A DNA stretch of 64,000 nt from Rhodocyclaceae bacterium (lineage in GTDB: Bacteria; Pseudomonadota; Gammaproteobacteria; Burkholderiales; Rhodocyclaceae). Shown here in pieces: positions 26,108 to 35,790 of this stretch. The notes beneath the pieces were generated by a model. That model saw only the letters and a list, made by a program, of their open reading frames with translations. It was not told the origin of the DNA and ran no database searches. A program made the position numbers and the translations under genes. Positions within the stretch are counted from its first letter, which is position 1; each line of letters begins with the position of its first letter. The stretch is taken from NCBI GenBank assembly GCA_016718525.1, contig JADKDD010000001.1, positions 558,001 to 622,000 on the forward strand, read 5' to 3'.

Positions 26108-26566
26108 ATGCTCAGAACCAACCTTGAGCTAAGTCAGCACCTCAAGAGTTGCATGGACCTTCTGGGCTTCCGCAAAACCTTCAACTTGGAGGATAATGGC
26201 CTCATGGACGAGAACGAAAAGCCGCAAACACCTGTTGCTGGGCCCACAGCCCAGCAGTCGACAAACTCCGATTCGGTGACACCATCGTTTGACCCGCGCC
26301 GCCGACTAAGGGAGTTGCTGTCAGTACCTGAAAGTCAGCGCACTGATCCGCAATGGGACGAAATCATTGAACTGGAAGTTCAGTTAGCTCCCGGCAATCG
26401 AATTGGCGGTGAAATGCCGCGTGGGAACGATCGTGGTCAGGGACAGAAAGGTGGCGGGTCTGGCGGTGGTGGTGCCGGGGGAGGCGGGAACTGGAAGCGC
26501 GGACCAGGTACACGCAAACACTCAAAGCCGGGGGGACGTAAGCCGGGCCCACCTAACGCAGGTTGA
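26108..26566 (+). CDS. Hypothetical protein with glycine-rich C-terminus
   Basis: A 152-residue ORF with an AAAAGGAAA ribosome site. The middle (FDPRRRLRELLSVPESQRTDPQWDEIIELEVQL in pieces, about residues 62-95) looks like a compact helical domain. The rest, from about residue 110, is a basic Gly-rich low-complexity tail ending in KHSKPGGRKPGPPNAG. I recognise no family. An internal ATG at 26204 (MDENEKPQ) is an alternative start that keeps the helical part and tail. The basic tail suggests nucleic-acid binding, without further support. Confidence 0.5.
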   Translation: MLRTNLELSQHLKSCMDLLGFRKTFNLEDNGLMDENEKPQTPVAGPTAQQSTNSDSVTPSFDPRRRLRELLSVPESQRTDPQWDEIIELEVQLAPGNRIGGEMPRGNDRGQGQKGGGSGGGGAGGGGNWKRGPGTRKHSKPGGRKPGPPNAG

Positions 26567-26612
26567 TCGCGTTGGGAGTTTGACACTCGCAAGGGGCCTG
26601 TTGGCAAAGATA

Positions 26613-26638
26613 TTGACTCAGCGGGCCACCGTTATAAT
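26613..26638 (+). promoter_or_regulatory. Possible sigma-70 promoter of purL
   Basis: TTGACT and TATAAT are near-consensus -35 and -10 hexamers 57 bases before the purL ATG. The spacer is only 14 bases, shorter than the optimum of 17, so strength is uncertain. Confidence 0.35.
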
Positions 26639-26694
26639 TCGCGCCGGCATCGGGCCTCGTTCTGCCCATTCTGACTGCCGCTCGATAACTTCTC

Positions 26695-29600
26695 ATGGCT
26701 GAGTTCATTGCGTTGCGTGGTACTGCCGCCCTGTCGGCATCTCGTCACAATTCACTCCTGTGCGCCCTGCGCGCTGATTCACCGAACCTTTCCTTAAGTG
26801 CCGAGTACTGGTATTTCCTTGACGCATCTGCCCCGCTCGACGACGAGATGGGGCGACTCAAGGAGCTGCTAGGAATTCCTGAAACACTTCCTCCTGCACC
26901 CACCGGTAATCTTCTGCTGGTGACCCCTCGCTTGGGAACGATTTCCCCATGGTCGTCGAAGGCCACGGATATTGCGCAAAACTGCGGCTTTACCAACATC
27001 AGACGCATTGAGCGGGGAATCGCCTTTACGGTGACAGGATTTGAAGGTGATGAGTTGGTGCTGGCGACACGCTGTCACGACCGCATGACAGAGTCTGTCC
27101 TCAAGTCCATTGCGAGCGCCGCGGCCCTTTTTCACCACATTGAGCCGCAACCGCTGGAGCATGTTGATGTCCTAGGTGGCGGGCGCAGGGCTTTGGATTC
27201 GGCGAATGCAACATTGGGACTGGCGCTTTCTGATGACGAGGTCGAGTACCTGGTCGACAACTTTGCGCGTATCGGCCGCAATCCTACTGATACTGAATTG
27301 ATGATGTTTGCTCAGGCGAATTCCGAGCACTGTCGACACAAGATATTCAATGCATCTTGGACGGTGGATGGTCAAGATCAGCCGTTGTCATTGTTCGCCA
27401 TGATTCGCGAGACACATAAAGCCAATCCAAAAGGAACGGTCGTTGCTTACTCGGACAACGCATCAATCCTTGAAGGCGCGGAGATTGGACGCTTTTACCC
27501 TGACGAGCGCGGGCGATATGCCTACCACTCGCAGCTCACCCATTTTTTGGTGAAGGTAGAAACGCACAATCACCCGACTGCGATCTCACCGTTCCCTGGC
27601 GCGGCAACGGGTTCCGGTGGGGAAATCCGGGACGAAGGTGCAACGGGGCGCGGATCCAAACCCAAAGCGGGACTGTGCGGCTTTAGTGTGTCAGATCTGC
27701 GCATTCCGAATTTTGTGCAGCCCTGGGAGTCGAACTACGGCAAACCGGAGAGAATTGCTTCGGCGTTGGAGATCATGATCGAAGGGCCGATTGGTGCGGC
27801 GGCTTTTAACAACGAATTCGGGAGGCCGAATTTGGCAGGCTATTTCCGCACCTTTGAACAGAAATTTGCCGGTGAAGTACGTGGTTATCACAAACCGGTC
27901 ATGCTGGCTGGCGGGATTGGCAATATTGCGGCTAAGGATGCCTTCAAGGTCAAGTTTCCAGCTGGAACGTTGATGATTCAAATTGGTGGTCCGGCAATGC
28001 TGATTGGGCTTGGCGGAGGTGCAGCGTCGTCAATGGCAACCGGTAGCAACACAGCAGATCTGGATTTCGCATCAGTACAGCGCGGCAATCCAGAGATTCA
28101 ACGACGGGCCCAAGAGGTCATTGACCGTTGCTGGCAGATGGGGTCTGCCAATCCGATACTGGCGATTCATGACGTCGGTGCCGGTGGTTTGTCGAACGCA
28201 CTGCCGGAGTTAGCGGATGGCGCAGGTTGCGGCGCAAGCTTCGACCTTCGTGCAATCCCGTCCGAAGATCTCGGCATGAGTCCGCGCGAGCTTTGGTGTA
28301 ACGAAGCGCAGGAGCGATACGTCCTTGCGATCAACCCGTCAAAACTTGAATTGTTCGCAGCAATGTGCCTGCGTGAGCGTTGCCCATTTGCGGTGGTTGG
28401 TGTTGCCACCGAAGACGGCAAATTGACGTTGAGCGATAGCCATTTTGACAATTTGGCAATCGACATGTCGATGGCGGTGTTGCTGGGAAAGCCACCAAAG
28501 GTCCACCGCACAGCGACTCGAGGGCGCCCTAATGGAGACCTCTTTGACCTTGACTCTATACACATATCCGATGCAGTTTATCGGGTGCTCAGGTTCCCGG
28601 CAGTTGCGTCAAAGAACTTCCTGATTACCATCGGTGACCGCAGTGTCGGAGGATTGACGGCCCGCGACCAAATGGTCGGCCCATGGCAGGTTCCGGTGGC
28701 CGATGTTGCGGTGACCTGTATGGGCTATGACTCGTTTTTAGGTGAAAGCTTTGCGATTGGTGAGCGGGCGCCCTTGGCTTTGCTCGATGCCCCGGCTTCA
28801 GGGCGGATGGCGATTGGCGAGGCATTGACTAACCTGGCAGCAGCAGATATTGCTGACATCAGTCAGGTCAAGCTTTCTGCCAATTGGATGGCGGCAACAG
28901 GGCACGGTCATGAAGACGCTGCGCTGTTTGATACCGTACATACTGTCGGCATGGATTTTTGCCCCGCGCTTGGTGTGTCAATACCGGTCGGAAAAGACTC
29001 TTTGTCGATGCGCACAAACTGGACCGAAGGCACCGAAACCAAACAGGTTACGGCGCCGATGACGCTGATCGTGACGGCGTTTTCCCGAGTTGACGATGTT
29101 CGCCGAACGCTAACCCCGGAACTGCGGAGCGATAGCGAGGTTGGCGAAACTGAATTGATCCTTATTGATTTGGGTTTCGGTGCAAACCGCCTTGGTGCGT
29201 CGGCGTTTGCGCAAGTTTATGGCGAGCTTGGTGAACACGGGCCTGACATAGACCCCGCTCCATTGAAGGCTTTTTTCAATGTTATCGGACGTTTGAACCG
29301 CGACGGCAAGATGTTGGCTTATCACGATAGGTCAGACGGCGGACTTTGGGCCACTGTTTGCGAGATGAGTTTTTGCTCGCATTTGGGTGTCTCCTTGAAT
29401 CTGGATACGCTTTGCTACGACGTCTTGATGAACGATGTGGACGGATTGGAAAGACGGCCAAATCTGATTGCGGGTCGGCAACACGACCGCCTTCTAGCCG
29501 CATTATTCAACGAAGAGCTTGGCGCAGTGATTCAGATACGCCGAAGTGATCGCAACCAAGTGATGGCATCACTCCGCGATGCGGGACTAGGGCGGGCGGC

Positions 29601-30618
29601 GCATCTCATTGGCGGACTAAATGACAGTGACGAGATACGTGTTTGGCGCAACGCAAAACTCGCTTTTTCTGCGCCACGAAGCACATTGCAAGCGGCTTGG
29701 GGTGAACAGAGCTATCAAATTGCCATGCTGCGCGACAATGAAGAGTGCGTGCAGGAAGAATTTGAAGCAATAACGGATGTTTCCCTTCCCGGTTTATCGG
29801 CATCGCTGAGTTTCGACCTGCCAACGATACAGGTACCAGTAGTTCTTTCAGGCGCACGACCGCGAATTGCGGTGTTGCGTGAGCAGGGTGTGAACGGCCA
29901 TGTTGAGATGGCTGCGGCTTTTGAGCGTGCTGGATTTGATGCCGTGGACGTGCATATGTCGGATCTTCAAGTGGGCCGCGCGCAACTCAAGGATTTCCAC
30001 GGTTTAGTCGCCTGTGGCGGATTCTCTTACGGGGACGTGCTTGGAGCAGGACAAGGCTGGGCAAAATCCATTCTTTTTAACAACGCATTGCGGGATGAAT
30101 TCTCAGCATTTTTTGCACGCCCCAACAGCTTTGCGCTTGGTGTTTGTAATGGTTGTCAGATGATGGCGAACCTTTCACCGATCATCCCGGGTGCGGGGAA
30201 CTGGCCGCGTTTCGGGCGCAATCGCTCAGAGCAATTTGAAGCCAGATTGGTCATGGTTGAGTTGCCACCTTCGCCGTCTCTATTCTTTAGCGGCATGTAT
30301 GGCTCGCGAATTCCAGTGGTTGTTTCGCATGGTGAGGGCAGGGCAGTTTTTGAAAGCGAGGCGAAAGCAAAGGCGGCGCTGACTGCAATGCGCTACATTG
30401 ACAATCGTGGAAACACTGCAACGACGTATCCATTTAATCCCAATGGCTCTCCAGACGGAATTGGTGGAGTTACTTCGGATGATGGCCGTTTCACGATCTT
30501 GATGCCGCATCCGGAACGGGTTTTGCGGTCGGTGCAAATGTCTTGGCATCCCGATCACTGGGGAGACTATTCTCCTTGGGTAAAGATGTTTATTAATGCT
30601 CGATCCAGTTTGGGATAA
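26695..30618 (+). CDS. purL: Phosphoribosylformylglycinamidine synthase (single-chain PurL)
   Basis: A 1307-residue enzyme of purine synthesis that makes FGAM from FGAR, glutamine and ATP. It has the proteobacterial single-chain layout: an N-terminal PurS-like domain, a linker with ANSEHCRHKIFNA, two AIRS-type synthase halves (MKVETHNHPTAI-like block and GDRSVGGLTARDQMVGPWQ), and a C-terminal glutaminase with GVCNGCQMM (nucleophile Cys1151) and the HPERV His. E. coli PurL has 1295 residues. It is a single-gene unit closed by a bidirectional terminator. Confidence 0.98.
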   Translation: MAEFIALRGTAALSASRHNSLLCALRADSPNLSLSAEYWYFLDASAPLDDEMGRLKELLGIPETLPPAPTGNLLLVTPRLGTISPWSSKATDIAQNCGFTNIRRIERGIAFTVTGFEGDELVLATRCHDRMTESVLKSIASAAALFHHIEPQPLEHVDVLGGGRRALDSANATLGLALSDDEVEYLVDNFARIGRNPTDTELMMFAQANSEHCRHKIFNASWTVDGQDQPLSLFAMIRETHKANPKGTVVAYSDNASILEGAEIGRFYPDERGRYAYHSQLTHFLVKVETHNHPTAISPFPGAATGSGGEIRDEGATGRGSKPKAGLCGFSVSDLRIPNFVQPWESNYGKPERIASALEIMIEGPIGAAAFNNEFGRPNLAGYFRTFEQKFAGEVRGYHKPVMLAGGIGNIAAKDAFKVKFPAGTLMIQIGGPAMLIGLGGGAASSMATGSNTADLDFASVQRGNPEIQRRAQEVIDRCWQMGSANPILAIHDVGAGGLSNALPELADGAGCGASFDLRAIPSEDLGMSPRELWCNEAQERYVLAINPSKLELFAAMCLRERCPFAVVGVATEDGKLTLSDSHFDNLAIDMSMAVLLGKPPKVHRTATRGRPNGDLFDLDSIHISDAVYRVLRFPAVASKNFLITIGDRSVGGLTARDQMVGPWQVPVADVAVTCMGYDSFLGESFAIGERAPLALLDAPASGRMAIGEALTNLAAADIADISQVKLSANWMAATGHGHEDAALFDTVHTVGMDFCPALGVSIPVGKDSLSMRTNWTEGTETKQVTAPMTLIVTAFSRVDDVRRTLTPELRSDSEVGETELILIDLGFGANRLGASAFAQVYGELGEHGPDIDPAPLKAFFNVIGRLNRDGKMLAYHDRSDGGLWATVCEMSFCSHLGVSLNLDTLCYDVLMNDVDGLERRPNLIAGRQHDRLLAALFNEELGAVIQIRRSDRNQVMASLRDAGLGRAAHLIGGLNDSDEIRVWRNAKLAFSAPRSTLQAAWGEQSYQIAMLRDNEECVQEEFEAITDVSLPGLSASLSFDLPTIQVPVVLSGARPRIAVLREQGVNGHVEMAAAFERAGFDAVDVHMSDLQVGRAQLKDFHGLVACGGFSYGDVLGAGQGWAKSILFNNALRDEFSAFFARPNSFALGVCNGCQMMANLSPIIPGAGNWPRFGRNRSEQFEARLVMVELPPSPSLFFSGMYGSRIPVVVSHGEGRAVFESEAKAKAALTAMRYIDNRGNTATTYPFNPNGSPDGIGGVTSDDGRFTILMPHPERVLRSVQMSWHPDHWGDYSPWVKMFINARSSLG

Positions 30619-30640
30619 CACGGCCAAAAGCTGCAGGAAT

Positions 30641-30672
30641 AAAAAACGCCCCTCGTGAGGGGCGTTTTTTTG
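30641..30672. terminator. Bidirectional rho-independent terminator between purL and ppiC
   Basis: ACGCCCCTC pairs with GAGGGGCGT around a short GT-containing loop, with A-runs on the left and T-runs on the right, so it can terminate the convergent purL and PpiC-like transcripts. Confidence 0.93.
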
Positions 30673-30706
30673 TAGGCAAATTTTTGCTACATATACCGAA
30701 AGCCAG

Positions 30707-31498
30707 TTAGTCCACCTTGGCTTTGCTGCGCAGCTCTTCAATGTGTTTCTGAACCATCTGCTGCTGAAGCCGTTGCGTAATTTGCGGTTTAGCCTCGTCA
30801 AAACCAGGCAGTTTCAACTCACGGACATCTTCCAACTGAATGACGTGCCAGCCGAAATCTGACTTAATTGGTGGATCAGTCAGTTCGCCCTTCTTTAGTT
30901 TTACCATCGCATCAGTGAACGGCTTGACGTATGCACCTTTATTTGCCCAGCCCAGATCGCCACCTTTGTCCTTGGAACCTGGATCTTTGGAGAGTTTGGC
31001 CAGTTCATCAAATTTCTCGCCTTTCTTGAGGCGGTCAATTATCGATTTCGCTTCAGCTTCTGTCTCGACCAGAATGTGTCGAACCTTGTATTCCTTGTCG
31101 CCGATCTGTGCGCGGACATTTTCGTATTCCTTCTTGACCATTTCTTCCGATACCGGATGGGCACGAACATAGTCATTCAAGTAGGCGCCAATCAATACGC
31201 CTTGTCGGGCGAGATCAATCTGACCCTGAACTTCAGGTTTCTTGTCAAAACCCTTCTTTTGTGATTCCTGAGTGAGAATTTCGCGCCGTACAAGCTCTTC
31301 CTTCACTGCCTTTCGCAATTCCGCGGAATCAGGCTGTCCCTGTGCGGCTTGGCCGGCAATCAATGCATCGGCACGATTCTTTGGGATGGCTTTCCCGTTA
31401 ACGGTTGCAACGACGTCAGCCTTTTGAGCAAGTACAGGCTGCATTGCGAGGATTCCAGCGCAAGTAAGCAGCAGTGCATAGGAAGTAGAGCGTTTCAT
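30707..31498 (-). CDS. Periplasmic parvulin-type peptidyl-prolyl isomerase
   Basis: A 263-residue foldase with a signal peptide (about residues 1-24, ending PVLA), a SurA-like N-terminal helical part, and a central rotamase domain: VRHILVETEAEAKSI, FDELAKLSKDPGSKDKGGDLGW and FGWHVIQLEDVREL. It is predicted to assist folding of outer-membrane proteins. It lies two bases after bolA at the end of the msrB-yciB-yciI-bolA operon. No lipobox is present, so it should be soluble in the periplasm. Confidence 0.9.
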   Translation of the reverse strand: MKRSTSYALLLTCAGILAMQPVLAQKADVVATVNGKAIPKNRADALIAGQAAQGQPDSAELRKAVKEELVRREILTQESQKKGFDKKPEVQGQIDLARQGVLIGAYLNDYVRAHPVSEEMVKKEYENVRAQIGDKEYKVRHILVETEAEAKSIIDRLKKGEKFDELAKLSKDPGSKDKGGDLGWANKGAYVKPFTDAMVKLKKGELTDPPIKSDFGWHVIQLEDVRELKLPGFDEAKPQITQRLQQQMVQKHIEELRSKAKVD

Positions 31499-31500
31499 TT

Positions 31501-31788
31501 TTATTCCTGATAAAGGTGAGAATTGTCTTGAGGGTCTGGAGCTGATGCATCAATGCTGATCGCGTGAATTTCGCGCCTCATCAATGAGCCGAGCGCATCA
31601 TACACCAAGCGGTGGCGAGATAAAGCAGTGAGTCCTGAAAAGCAGCTTGCAACAATTCGTAACCGAAAGTGCCCGCCGCCACTCTTTGCACCTTCGTGTC
31701 CGTGATGTTTGGCGGAGTCATCAATGACTTCAATCTGCTCAGGTCCCAGAACCTGCAGGCGCTGCTCGATTTCCGCAAGAATGTTCAC
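31501..31788 (-). CDS. bolA: BolA family protein
   Basis: A 95-residue BolA-type protein with the class II KH-like fold: EIEQRLQVLGPEQIEVIDDSA at the start (in pieces), HGGG-like HHGHEGAKSGGGHF, and RHRLVYDALGSLM with the conserved His. BolA proteins partner with monothiol glutaredoxins in iron-sulfur handling and affect cell morphology. The start overlaps the yciI stop by four bases. Confidence 0.9.
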   Translation of the reverse strand: MNILAEIEQRLQVLGPEQIEVIDDSAKHHGHEGAKSGGGHFRLRIVASCFSGLTALSRHRLVYDALGSLMRREIHAISIDASAPDPQDNSHLYQE

Positions 31789-32087
31789 CTTGATGGCAAG
31801 ACTTTTTTGAACGGAAAAATATCAACCCTGGCATACACGCCAGCACTCACGTAGGGATCCGCATCAGCCCAGGTTCGAGCGGCTTCCACCGAAGGGAAGT
31901 CGGCAATAATCAAACTGCCGGAGAAGCTTGGAGCTCCCGACTGATCACTTTCCAACGGGAAGGGTCCAGCGAGTTCAAGCCGCTGCTCTTGCTCAAGTGC
32001 CGCAAGGCGTGCAAGGTGAGCCGGTCGCGCCGCGAGCCGACGCTCCAGACTGTTATGCACGTCGTGCCCAAGGATTACGTACAGCAT
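31785..32087 (-). CDS. YciI family protein
   Basis: A 100-residue YciI/YCII-fold protein with a dimeric ferredoxin-like fold. It shows RPAHLARLAALEQEQRLELAGP early, with the conserved His of the family, and ADFPSVEAARTWADADPY near the C-terminus with the conserved Asp. Its function is unknown, possibly an enzyme or accessory protein. It starts one base inside the yciB stop, and yciB-yciI-bolA is a typical betaproteobacterial order. Confidence 0.88.
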   Translation of the reverse strand: MLYVILGHDVHNSLERRLAARPAHLARLAALEQEQRLELAGPFPLESDQSGAPSFSGSLIIADFPSVEAARTWADADPYVSAGVYARVDIFPFKKVLPSR

Positions 32088-32632
32088 CAGCTCTTTTCCT
32101 CTGGGTCTGGCTCAATATATTTCGCCAGAAACATGCCCTGCGCGATGATGAAAGCGATCATCAACCCCATGCCGCCAAACAGTTTGAAGTTGACCCAGTC
32201 ATCAGTGCTGAAGTTGAAGGCGATATACAAGTTCAAGCAGCCCATCAGCGCGAAAAAAATTACCCACGCATCAGACAGGCGCCGCCAGAGAGCATCAGGC
32301 AAGCGCATTTGCTGTTCCAGCATTTTCCGGATCACGTTACGAGAAAAAAATCTGTCTGCACCAAAAATGATGCCGGCAAACAACCAATACAAAATTGTCG
32401 GCTTCCACTTGATGAAGCTTTCGTCATGCAACAACAGGGTGGCACTGCCAAAAACGGCGACCAAGGCAAGGCTTACCCACTGCGCAGTATCGACCTTCCG
32501 ATGACGAAACCACAACCAAGTGACCTGCAAAGTTGTGGCGACAATGAGTACGCCGGTACCAACGTAAATATCGTAGGCCTTAAACGCCACAAAAAACAGA
32601 ATAACCGGCAACAGGTCAAAGAGAAATTTCAT
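32087..32632 (-). CDS. yciB: Intracellular septation protein A / YciB family
   Basis: A 181-residue inner-membrane protein with about five hydrophobic helices. MKFLFDLLPVILFFVAFKAY at the start and WVNFKLFGGMGLMIAF near the end are hallmark YciB/IspZ segments. The family is linked to septation and envelope integrity. It is the second gene of the msrB operon on the reverse strand. Confidence 0.92.
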   Translation of the reverse strand: MKFLFDLLPVILFFVAFKAYDIYVGTGVLIVATTLQVTWLWFRHRKVDTAQWVSLALVAVFGSATLLLHDESFIKWKPTILYWLFAGIIFGADRFFSRNVIRKMLEQQMRLPDALWRRLSDAWVIFFALMGCLNLYIAFNFSTDDWVNFKLFGGMGLMIAFIIAQGMFLAKYIEPDPEEKS

Positions 32633-32664
32633 TGTTGAATTTTAGCCGTTCGCAGTTGGGCCAT

Positions 32665-33048
32665 CTACACATCTGTCACCAGGTCGATGGAAGCTGAATT
32701 GATGCAGTACCGGTCGCCGGATGGCCCCGGACCATCTGGAAATACATGGCCAAGGTGGGCGCCGCATTTTCTGCAGGTGACCTCGGTACGTCGCATACGG
32801 TGACTGGTATCTTCACTCAAATTTATGTTTTCGGCCATTGTTGGTGCAGAAAAGCTTGGCCATCCGCAGCCAGAGTCGAATTTTGACGATGAATCGAAAA
32901 GTATTTCATGACAACAAATGCAGTGATAAATGCCTTTGTCGTCGCAGTTCCAATACTTTCCGGTGAAGGCTTGCTCAGTGCCCTTCTCGCGCGTCACATG
33001 GTACTGCAGCGGCGTCAAGCGTTTGCGCAATTCACGGTCGTCTATCAC
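32665..33048 (-). CDS. msrB: Peptide-methionine (R)-S-oxide reductase
   Basis: A 127-residue MsrB. The structural zinc pairs are in HCICCHE and CRKCGAHLGHVF; the catalytic Cys is in RYCINSASI near residue 116; GCGWPSF carries a further conserved Cys and Trp. It reduces methionine-R-sulfoxide in proteins. It is first in the operon with yciB, yciI, bolA and the PpiC-like gene, a stress and repair theme. Confidence 0.95.
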   Translation of the reverse strand: MIDDRELRKRLTPLQYHVTREKGTEQAFTGKYWNCDDKGIYHCICCHEILFDSSSKFDSGCGWPSFSAPTMAENINLSEDTSHRMRRTEVTCRKCGAHLGHVFPDGPGPSGDRYCINSASIDLVTDV

Positions 33049-33144
33049 AAATGTCTCCAGTCAGTTGTTTCCTTCGCCCTGAATATAATCGCCAAGCAGA
33101 AGCGCAAGGTGTTAGTCAACGGTAAAAAATCTCGATAATTATCG

Positions 33145-33169
33145 CCAGTTGGTGCTCGAGACACGCCGT
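33145..33169 (+). repeat. REP-like element upstream of dadA
   Basis: CCAGTTGGTGCT, then CGAGAC, then ACGCCGT. All fixed positions match the consensus, while the central six bases differ. It lies 31 bases before the dadA start, between the divergent msrB operon and dadA. Confidence 0.75.
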
Positions 33170-33200
33170 ATCCTGTTCGTCAACTATGTAAGGAATCGTA

Positions 33201-34457
33201 ATGCGCGTTGTCGTCCTTGGGGCTGGGGTAATCGGGGTGACAACGGCATGGGCGCTGTCTTCTGCTGGACATGACGTCGTGGTTATTGAGCGCCACGAAG
33301 CGTCAGCACAGGAAACGAGTTTTGCGAATGGCGGACAACTTTCCGTGAGCCATGCCGCGCCGTGGGCGAACTCAGCGGCTCCGCTAACGATTTTGCAGTC
33401 GGTAGGACGCGAAGATGCGCCGCTGTTATGGCGAATGCGGGCAGATCTCACGCAATGGCAATGGGGCGCCCGTTTCCTGTTTGAGTGTTTGCCGCAGCGA
33501 ACACGGAAGAACGTTGGCTCATTGCTGGCGCTTGGGTTGTACAGCCAACGAGCGTTGGCCGAGCTCAATGAACAGAATTGTTTTGACTATCATCAACTGC
33601 AGAGAGGAATATTGCATTTCTTTACGGATCGTAGAGAATTCGCCCGGGCGCAATACGGTTTGGAAGTTTCGAACATCCATGGCGCAAATTTAGTAGCGAA
33701 GTCCTCCGCAGAGTGTCTTGAGATGGAGCCGGCACTTCGCCAATCAGATGATCCGGTCGTTGGAGGGATATTTGCCCCCGATGATGGCTCAGGTGATGCG
33801 CGCCTGTTCAGCGAGAAGCTAACCCAAGTATGTTCGCGACGCGGCGTCACATTCAATTTCGGAATTGCTGTCACCGAACTAGTTTGTCAAAACGAAAAGA
33901 TTTGCTCCGTGTTACTGGAAAATGGTGAGCAGATTCAGGCAGATGCGTTTGTTGTAGCGCTTGGCTGCCAATCAACGCAGTTACTAAGGACTGTTGGCTT
34001 GAGCTTTCCGATATATCCGTTGAAGGGTTACTCGGCGAGTATCGACATTCCGTCAGGAACACTGGCACCATTTGTGAGCCTGACAGACGAGCGGCATAAG
34101 TTGGTATTTTCCCGTCTAGGCGACATTTTGCGAGTAGCCGGGACAGCGGAGTTCAACGGCTACGATACTAGGTTGAATGTCGAGCGGTGTGACGCGCTTG
34201 TTCGACGGACCCGGCAAATATTTCCGGACTTGAGTGGGCTCGACAATATCCGGTTTTGGACTGGACTTCGTCCAGCCACACCAAGCAATGTGCCATATGT
34301 CGGGGCGACCGGAATGTCAAATCTGTGGCTGAATTCCGGGCACGGTACGCTTGGTTGGACCCTTGCTTGTGGCTCGGCAAAACTTTTGGCGCAACTGATT
34401 GATGGCAAGCCACCCGGGATTGACCCAACGCCGTACTACCCGCAACGCCGTTACTAA
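33201..34457 (+). CDS. dadA: D-amino acid dehydrogenase (DadA-like)
   Basis: A 418-residue FAD-dependent amine oxidase of the DadA/DAO family. The N-terminal VVVLGAGVIGVTTAWAL binds FAD, GGQLSVSHAAPWA is the DadA-type signature loop, and TGLRPATPSNVPYVG with LNSGHGTLGWTLACGSA forms the C-terminal FAD motif. It oxidises D-alanine and other D-amino acids to oxo acids, passing electrons to the respiratory chain. It is monocistronic here, with no racemase (dadX) beside it. Confidence 0.92.
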   Translation: MRVVVLGAGVIGVTTAWALSSAGHDVVVIERHEASAQETSFANGGQLSVSHAAPWANSAAPLTILQSVGREDAPLLWRMRADLTQWQWGARFLFECLPQRTRKNVGSLLALGLYSQRALAELNEQNCFDYHQLQRGILHFFTDRREFARAQYGLEVSNIHGANLVAKSSAECLEMEPALRQSDDPVVGGIFAPDDGSGDARLFSEKLTQVCSRRGVTFNFGIAVTELVCQNEKICSVLLENGEQIQADAFVVALGCQSTQLLRTVGLSFPIYPLKGYSASIDIPSGTLAPFVSLTDERHKLVFSRLGDILRVAGTAEFNGYDTRLNVERCDALVRRTRQIFPDLSGLDNIRFWTGLRPATPSNVPYVGATGMSNLWLNSGHGTLGWTLACGSAKLLAQLIDGKPPGIDPTPYYPQRRY

Positions 34458-34528
34458 TTCAGGTGTATTGTGCCGAGCCAGGTTGGACCTGATTTAGTGC
34501 CGCGAAACTGTGCGTATCGTTCATCAAA

Positions 34529-35701
34529 TCAGTGCAAGTGACGCGGCGACACATCGCTTGATTCATCAGGCATTTCGGCGTGAACTGTCTCACCATCAGG
34601 GCTAGGGTACAGTGGGGCGCCGCAGTCATCGCAGTATTCAATCGGCAAGCGCTGATCCAAAATCAACACGTCCACGACCCCATTGTTTCTCAGGACTGCT
34701 TCAATCTGGTTTGCCGTTTCTGATTCGCCATCTTCGCTCTCGAGCAATGGCCAAACTACGCCGTGAATTACATCTTTGTGGCCGCGCAAGCAAAAACCGA
34801 TGCGAAATTCTTCAAGCTGTTTGTCGTGATAGGCGCCGATTACCGCACGAAAATCTGTCGCTTGCCGGCTCATCATGGTTTGCAGGTATGAGATTGCCGA
34901 TACGAGAGAATAGGGTCTTGATGCGCGATCAGCTTCGCGTAATGCCGCGTGATAGGCCATTGGAGGCATCATCTCCATTGCGCATGCTGGAAGCAGCGGA
35001 CGAAGGACTTCGCTGCCTTGTTCGTTCCATTGTGTGACTGCAGTGATTCTTGCTATCTCATCTTCCTGCCAGCGGAATAACGGTGCTCCACGCCCTCCCG
35101 TCAGTGCCGCAACGATGTATCGTGTGTCGGATAGAAAATTAACGGTATCCGGCATTTGCGATACATCGATTTTTAGATCGCGACTGTGTAATGCCGCGCG
35201 ACCTAATTTTTCAGTCAATGTGGCGGTATCAACATAACTTTGCGGCAGTTGATCCGGGCTGTACAAGAAATCTGCGAGTCCAAGGCGAGCTTCGGAAGCA
35301 AGCAAATGCGCTTGGAGGTGGACTCGAATTGAGGATAGCTGGTCAGCATTGATTGGTCCGGATGGAATCTGGAAACGGGACCAAGCCAAGATTGGTATGG
35401 CAATCAAGATGATATCGTGACCACCAGGTGAATCGCTATGTCGAGTTTCGGCGCAGGCCTCAACGACATCAACCAAGGCGTCAAAGGCTTGGTCGGTACC
35501 TGGATAAAGTTGATCCAGTGCATCAGTAATAGTGCGCTCATCATGTTCCGCCAACAGGCGATTGACATGTTTAGCCAATCGGTTTTCCCAAAACGCGTCT
35601 TCCAGACGGGATGTAGAGCTCGCAAGTTCAGTGCTTAGACGCAGCAGAAGCTCTGAATCCGGAGTCTGCTTGATGCGACGGGGAAATCTGGAACGCTTCA
35701 T
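34529..35701 (-). CDS. DUF2863 family protein
   Basis: A 390-residue protein of a family I know mainly from betaproteobacteria and which has no assigned function. It begins with basic residues (MKRSRFPRRIKQTPDSELL), has a long helical region and ends with the likely zinc-ribbon pair in EYCDDCGAPLYPSPDGE. DILIAIPILAWSRF-like hydrophobic patches (IILIAIPILAWSRFQIP) are probably buried rather than membrane-spanning. The gene is alone, convergent with dadA. Confidence 0.8.
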   Translation of the reverse strand: MKRSRFPRRIKQTPDSELLLRLSTELASSTSRLEDAFWENRLAKHVNRLLAEHDERTITDALDQLYPGTDQAFDALVDVVEACAETRHSDSPGGHDIILIAIPILAWSRFQIPSGPINADQLSSIRVHLQAHLLASEARLGLADFLYSPDQLPQSYVDTATLTEKLGRAALHSRDLKIDVSQMPDTVNFLSDTRYIVAALTGGRGAPLFRWQEDEIARITAVTQWNEQGSEVLRPLLPACAMEMMPPMAYHAALREADRASRPYSLVSAISYLQTMMSRQATDFRAVIGAYHDKQLEEFRIGFCLRGHKDVIHGVVWPLLESEDGESETANQIEAVLRNNGVVDVLILDQRLPIEYCDDCGAPLYPSPDGETVHAEMPDESSDVSPRHLH

Positions 35702-35790
35702 GGCATTATTTAGTTGTTACGTGACGGCCGGCCCACCAGCGCTGCAACTTGAGCTCGTTTGATTCTAGCAGTCAGGTCATTAGAGAATAC

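Noticed and set aside
26884..26910. PAPTGN-coding stretch in purL similar to the REP-encoded peptide
   Set aside because: The DNA matches the repeat poorly and the peptide likeness alone is weak.
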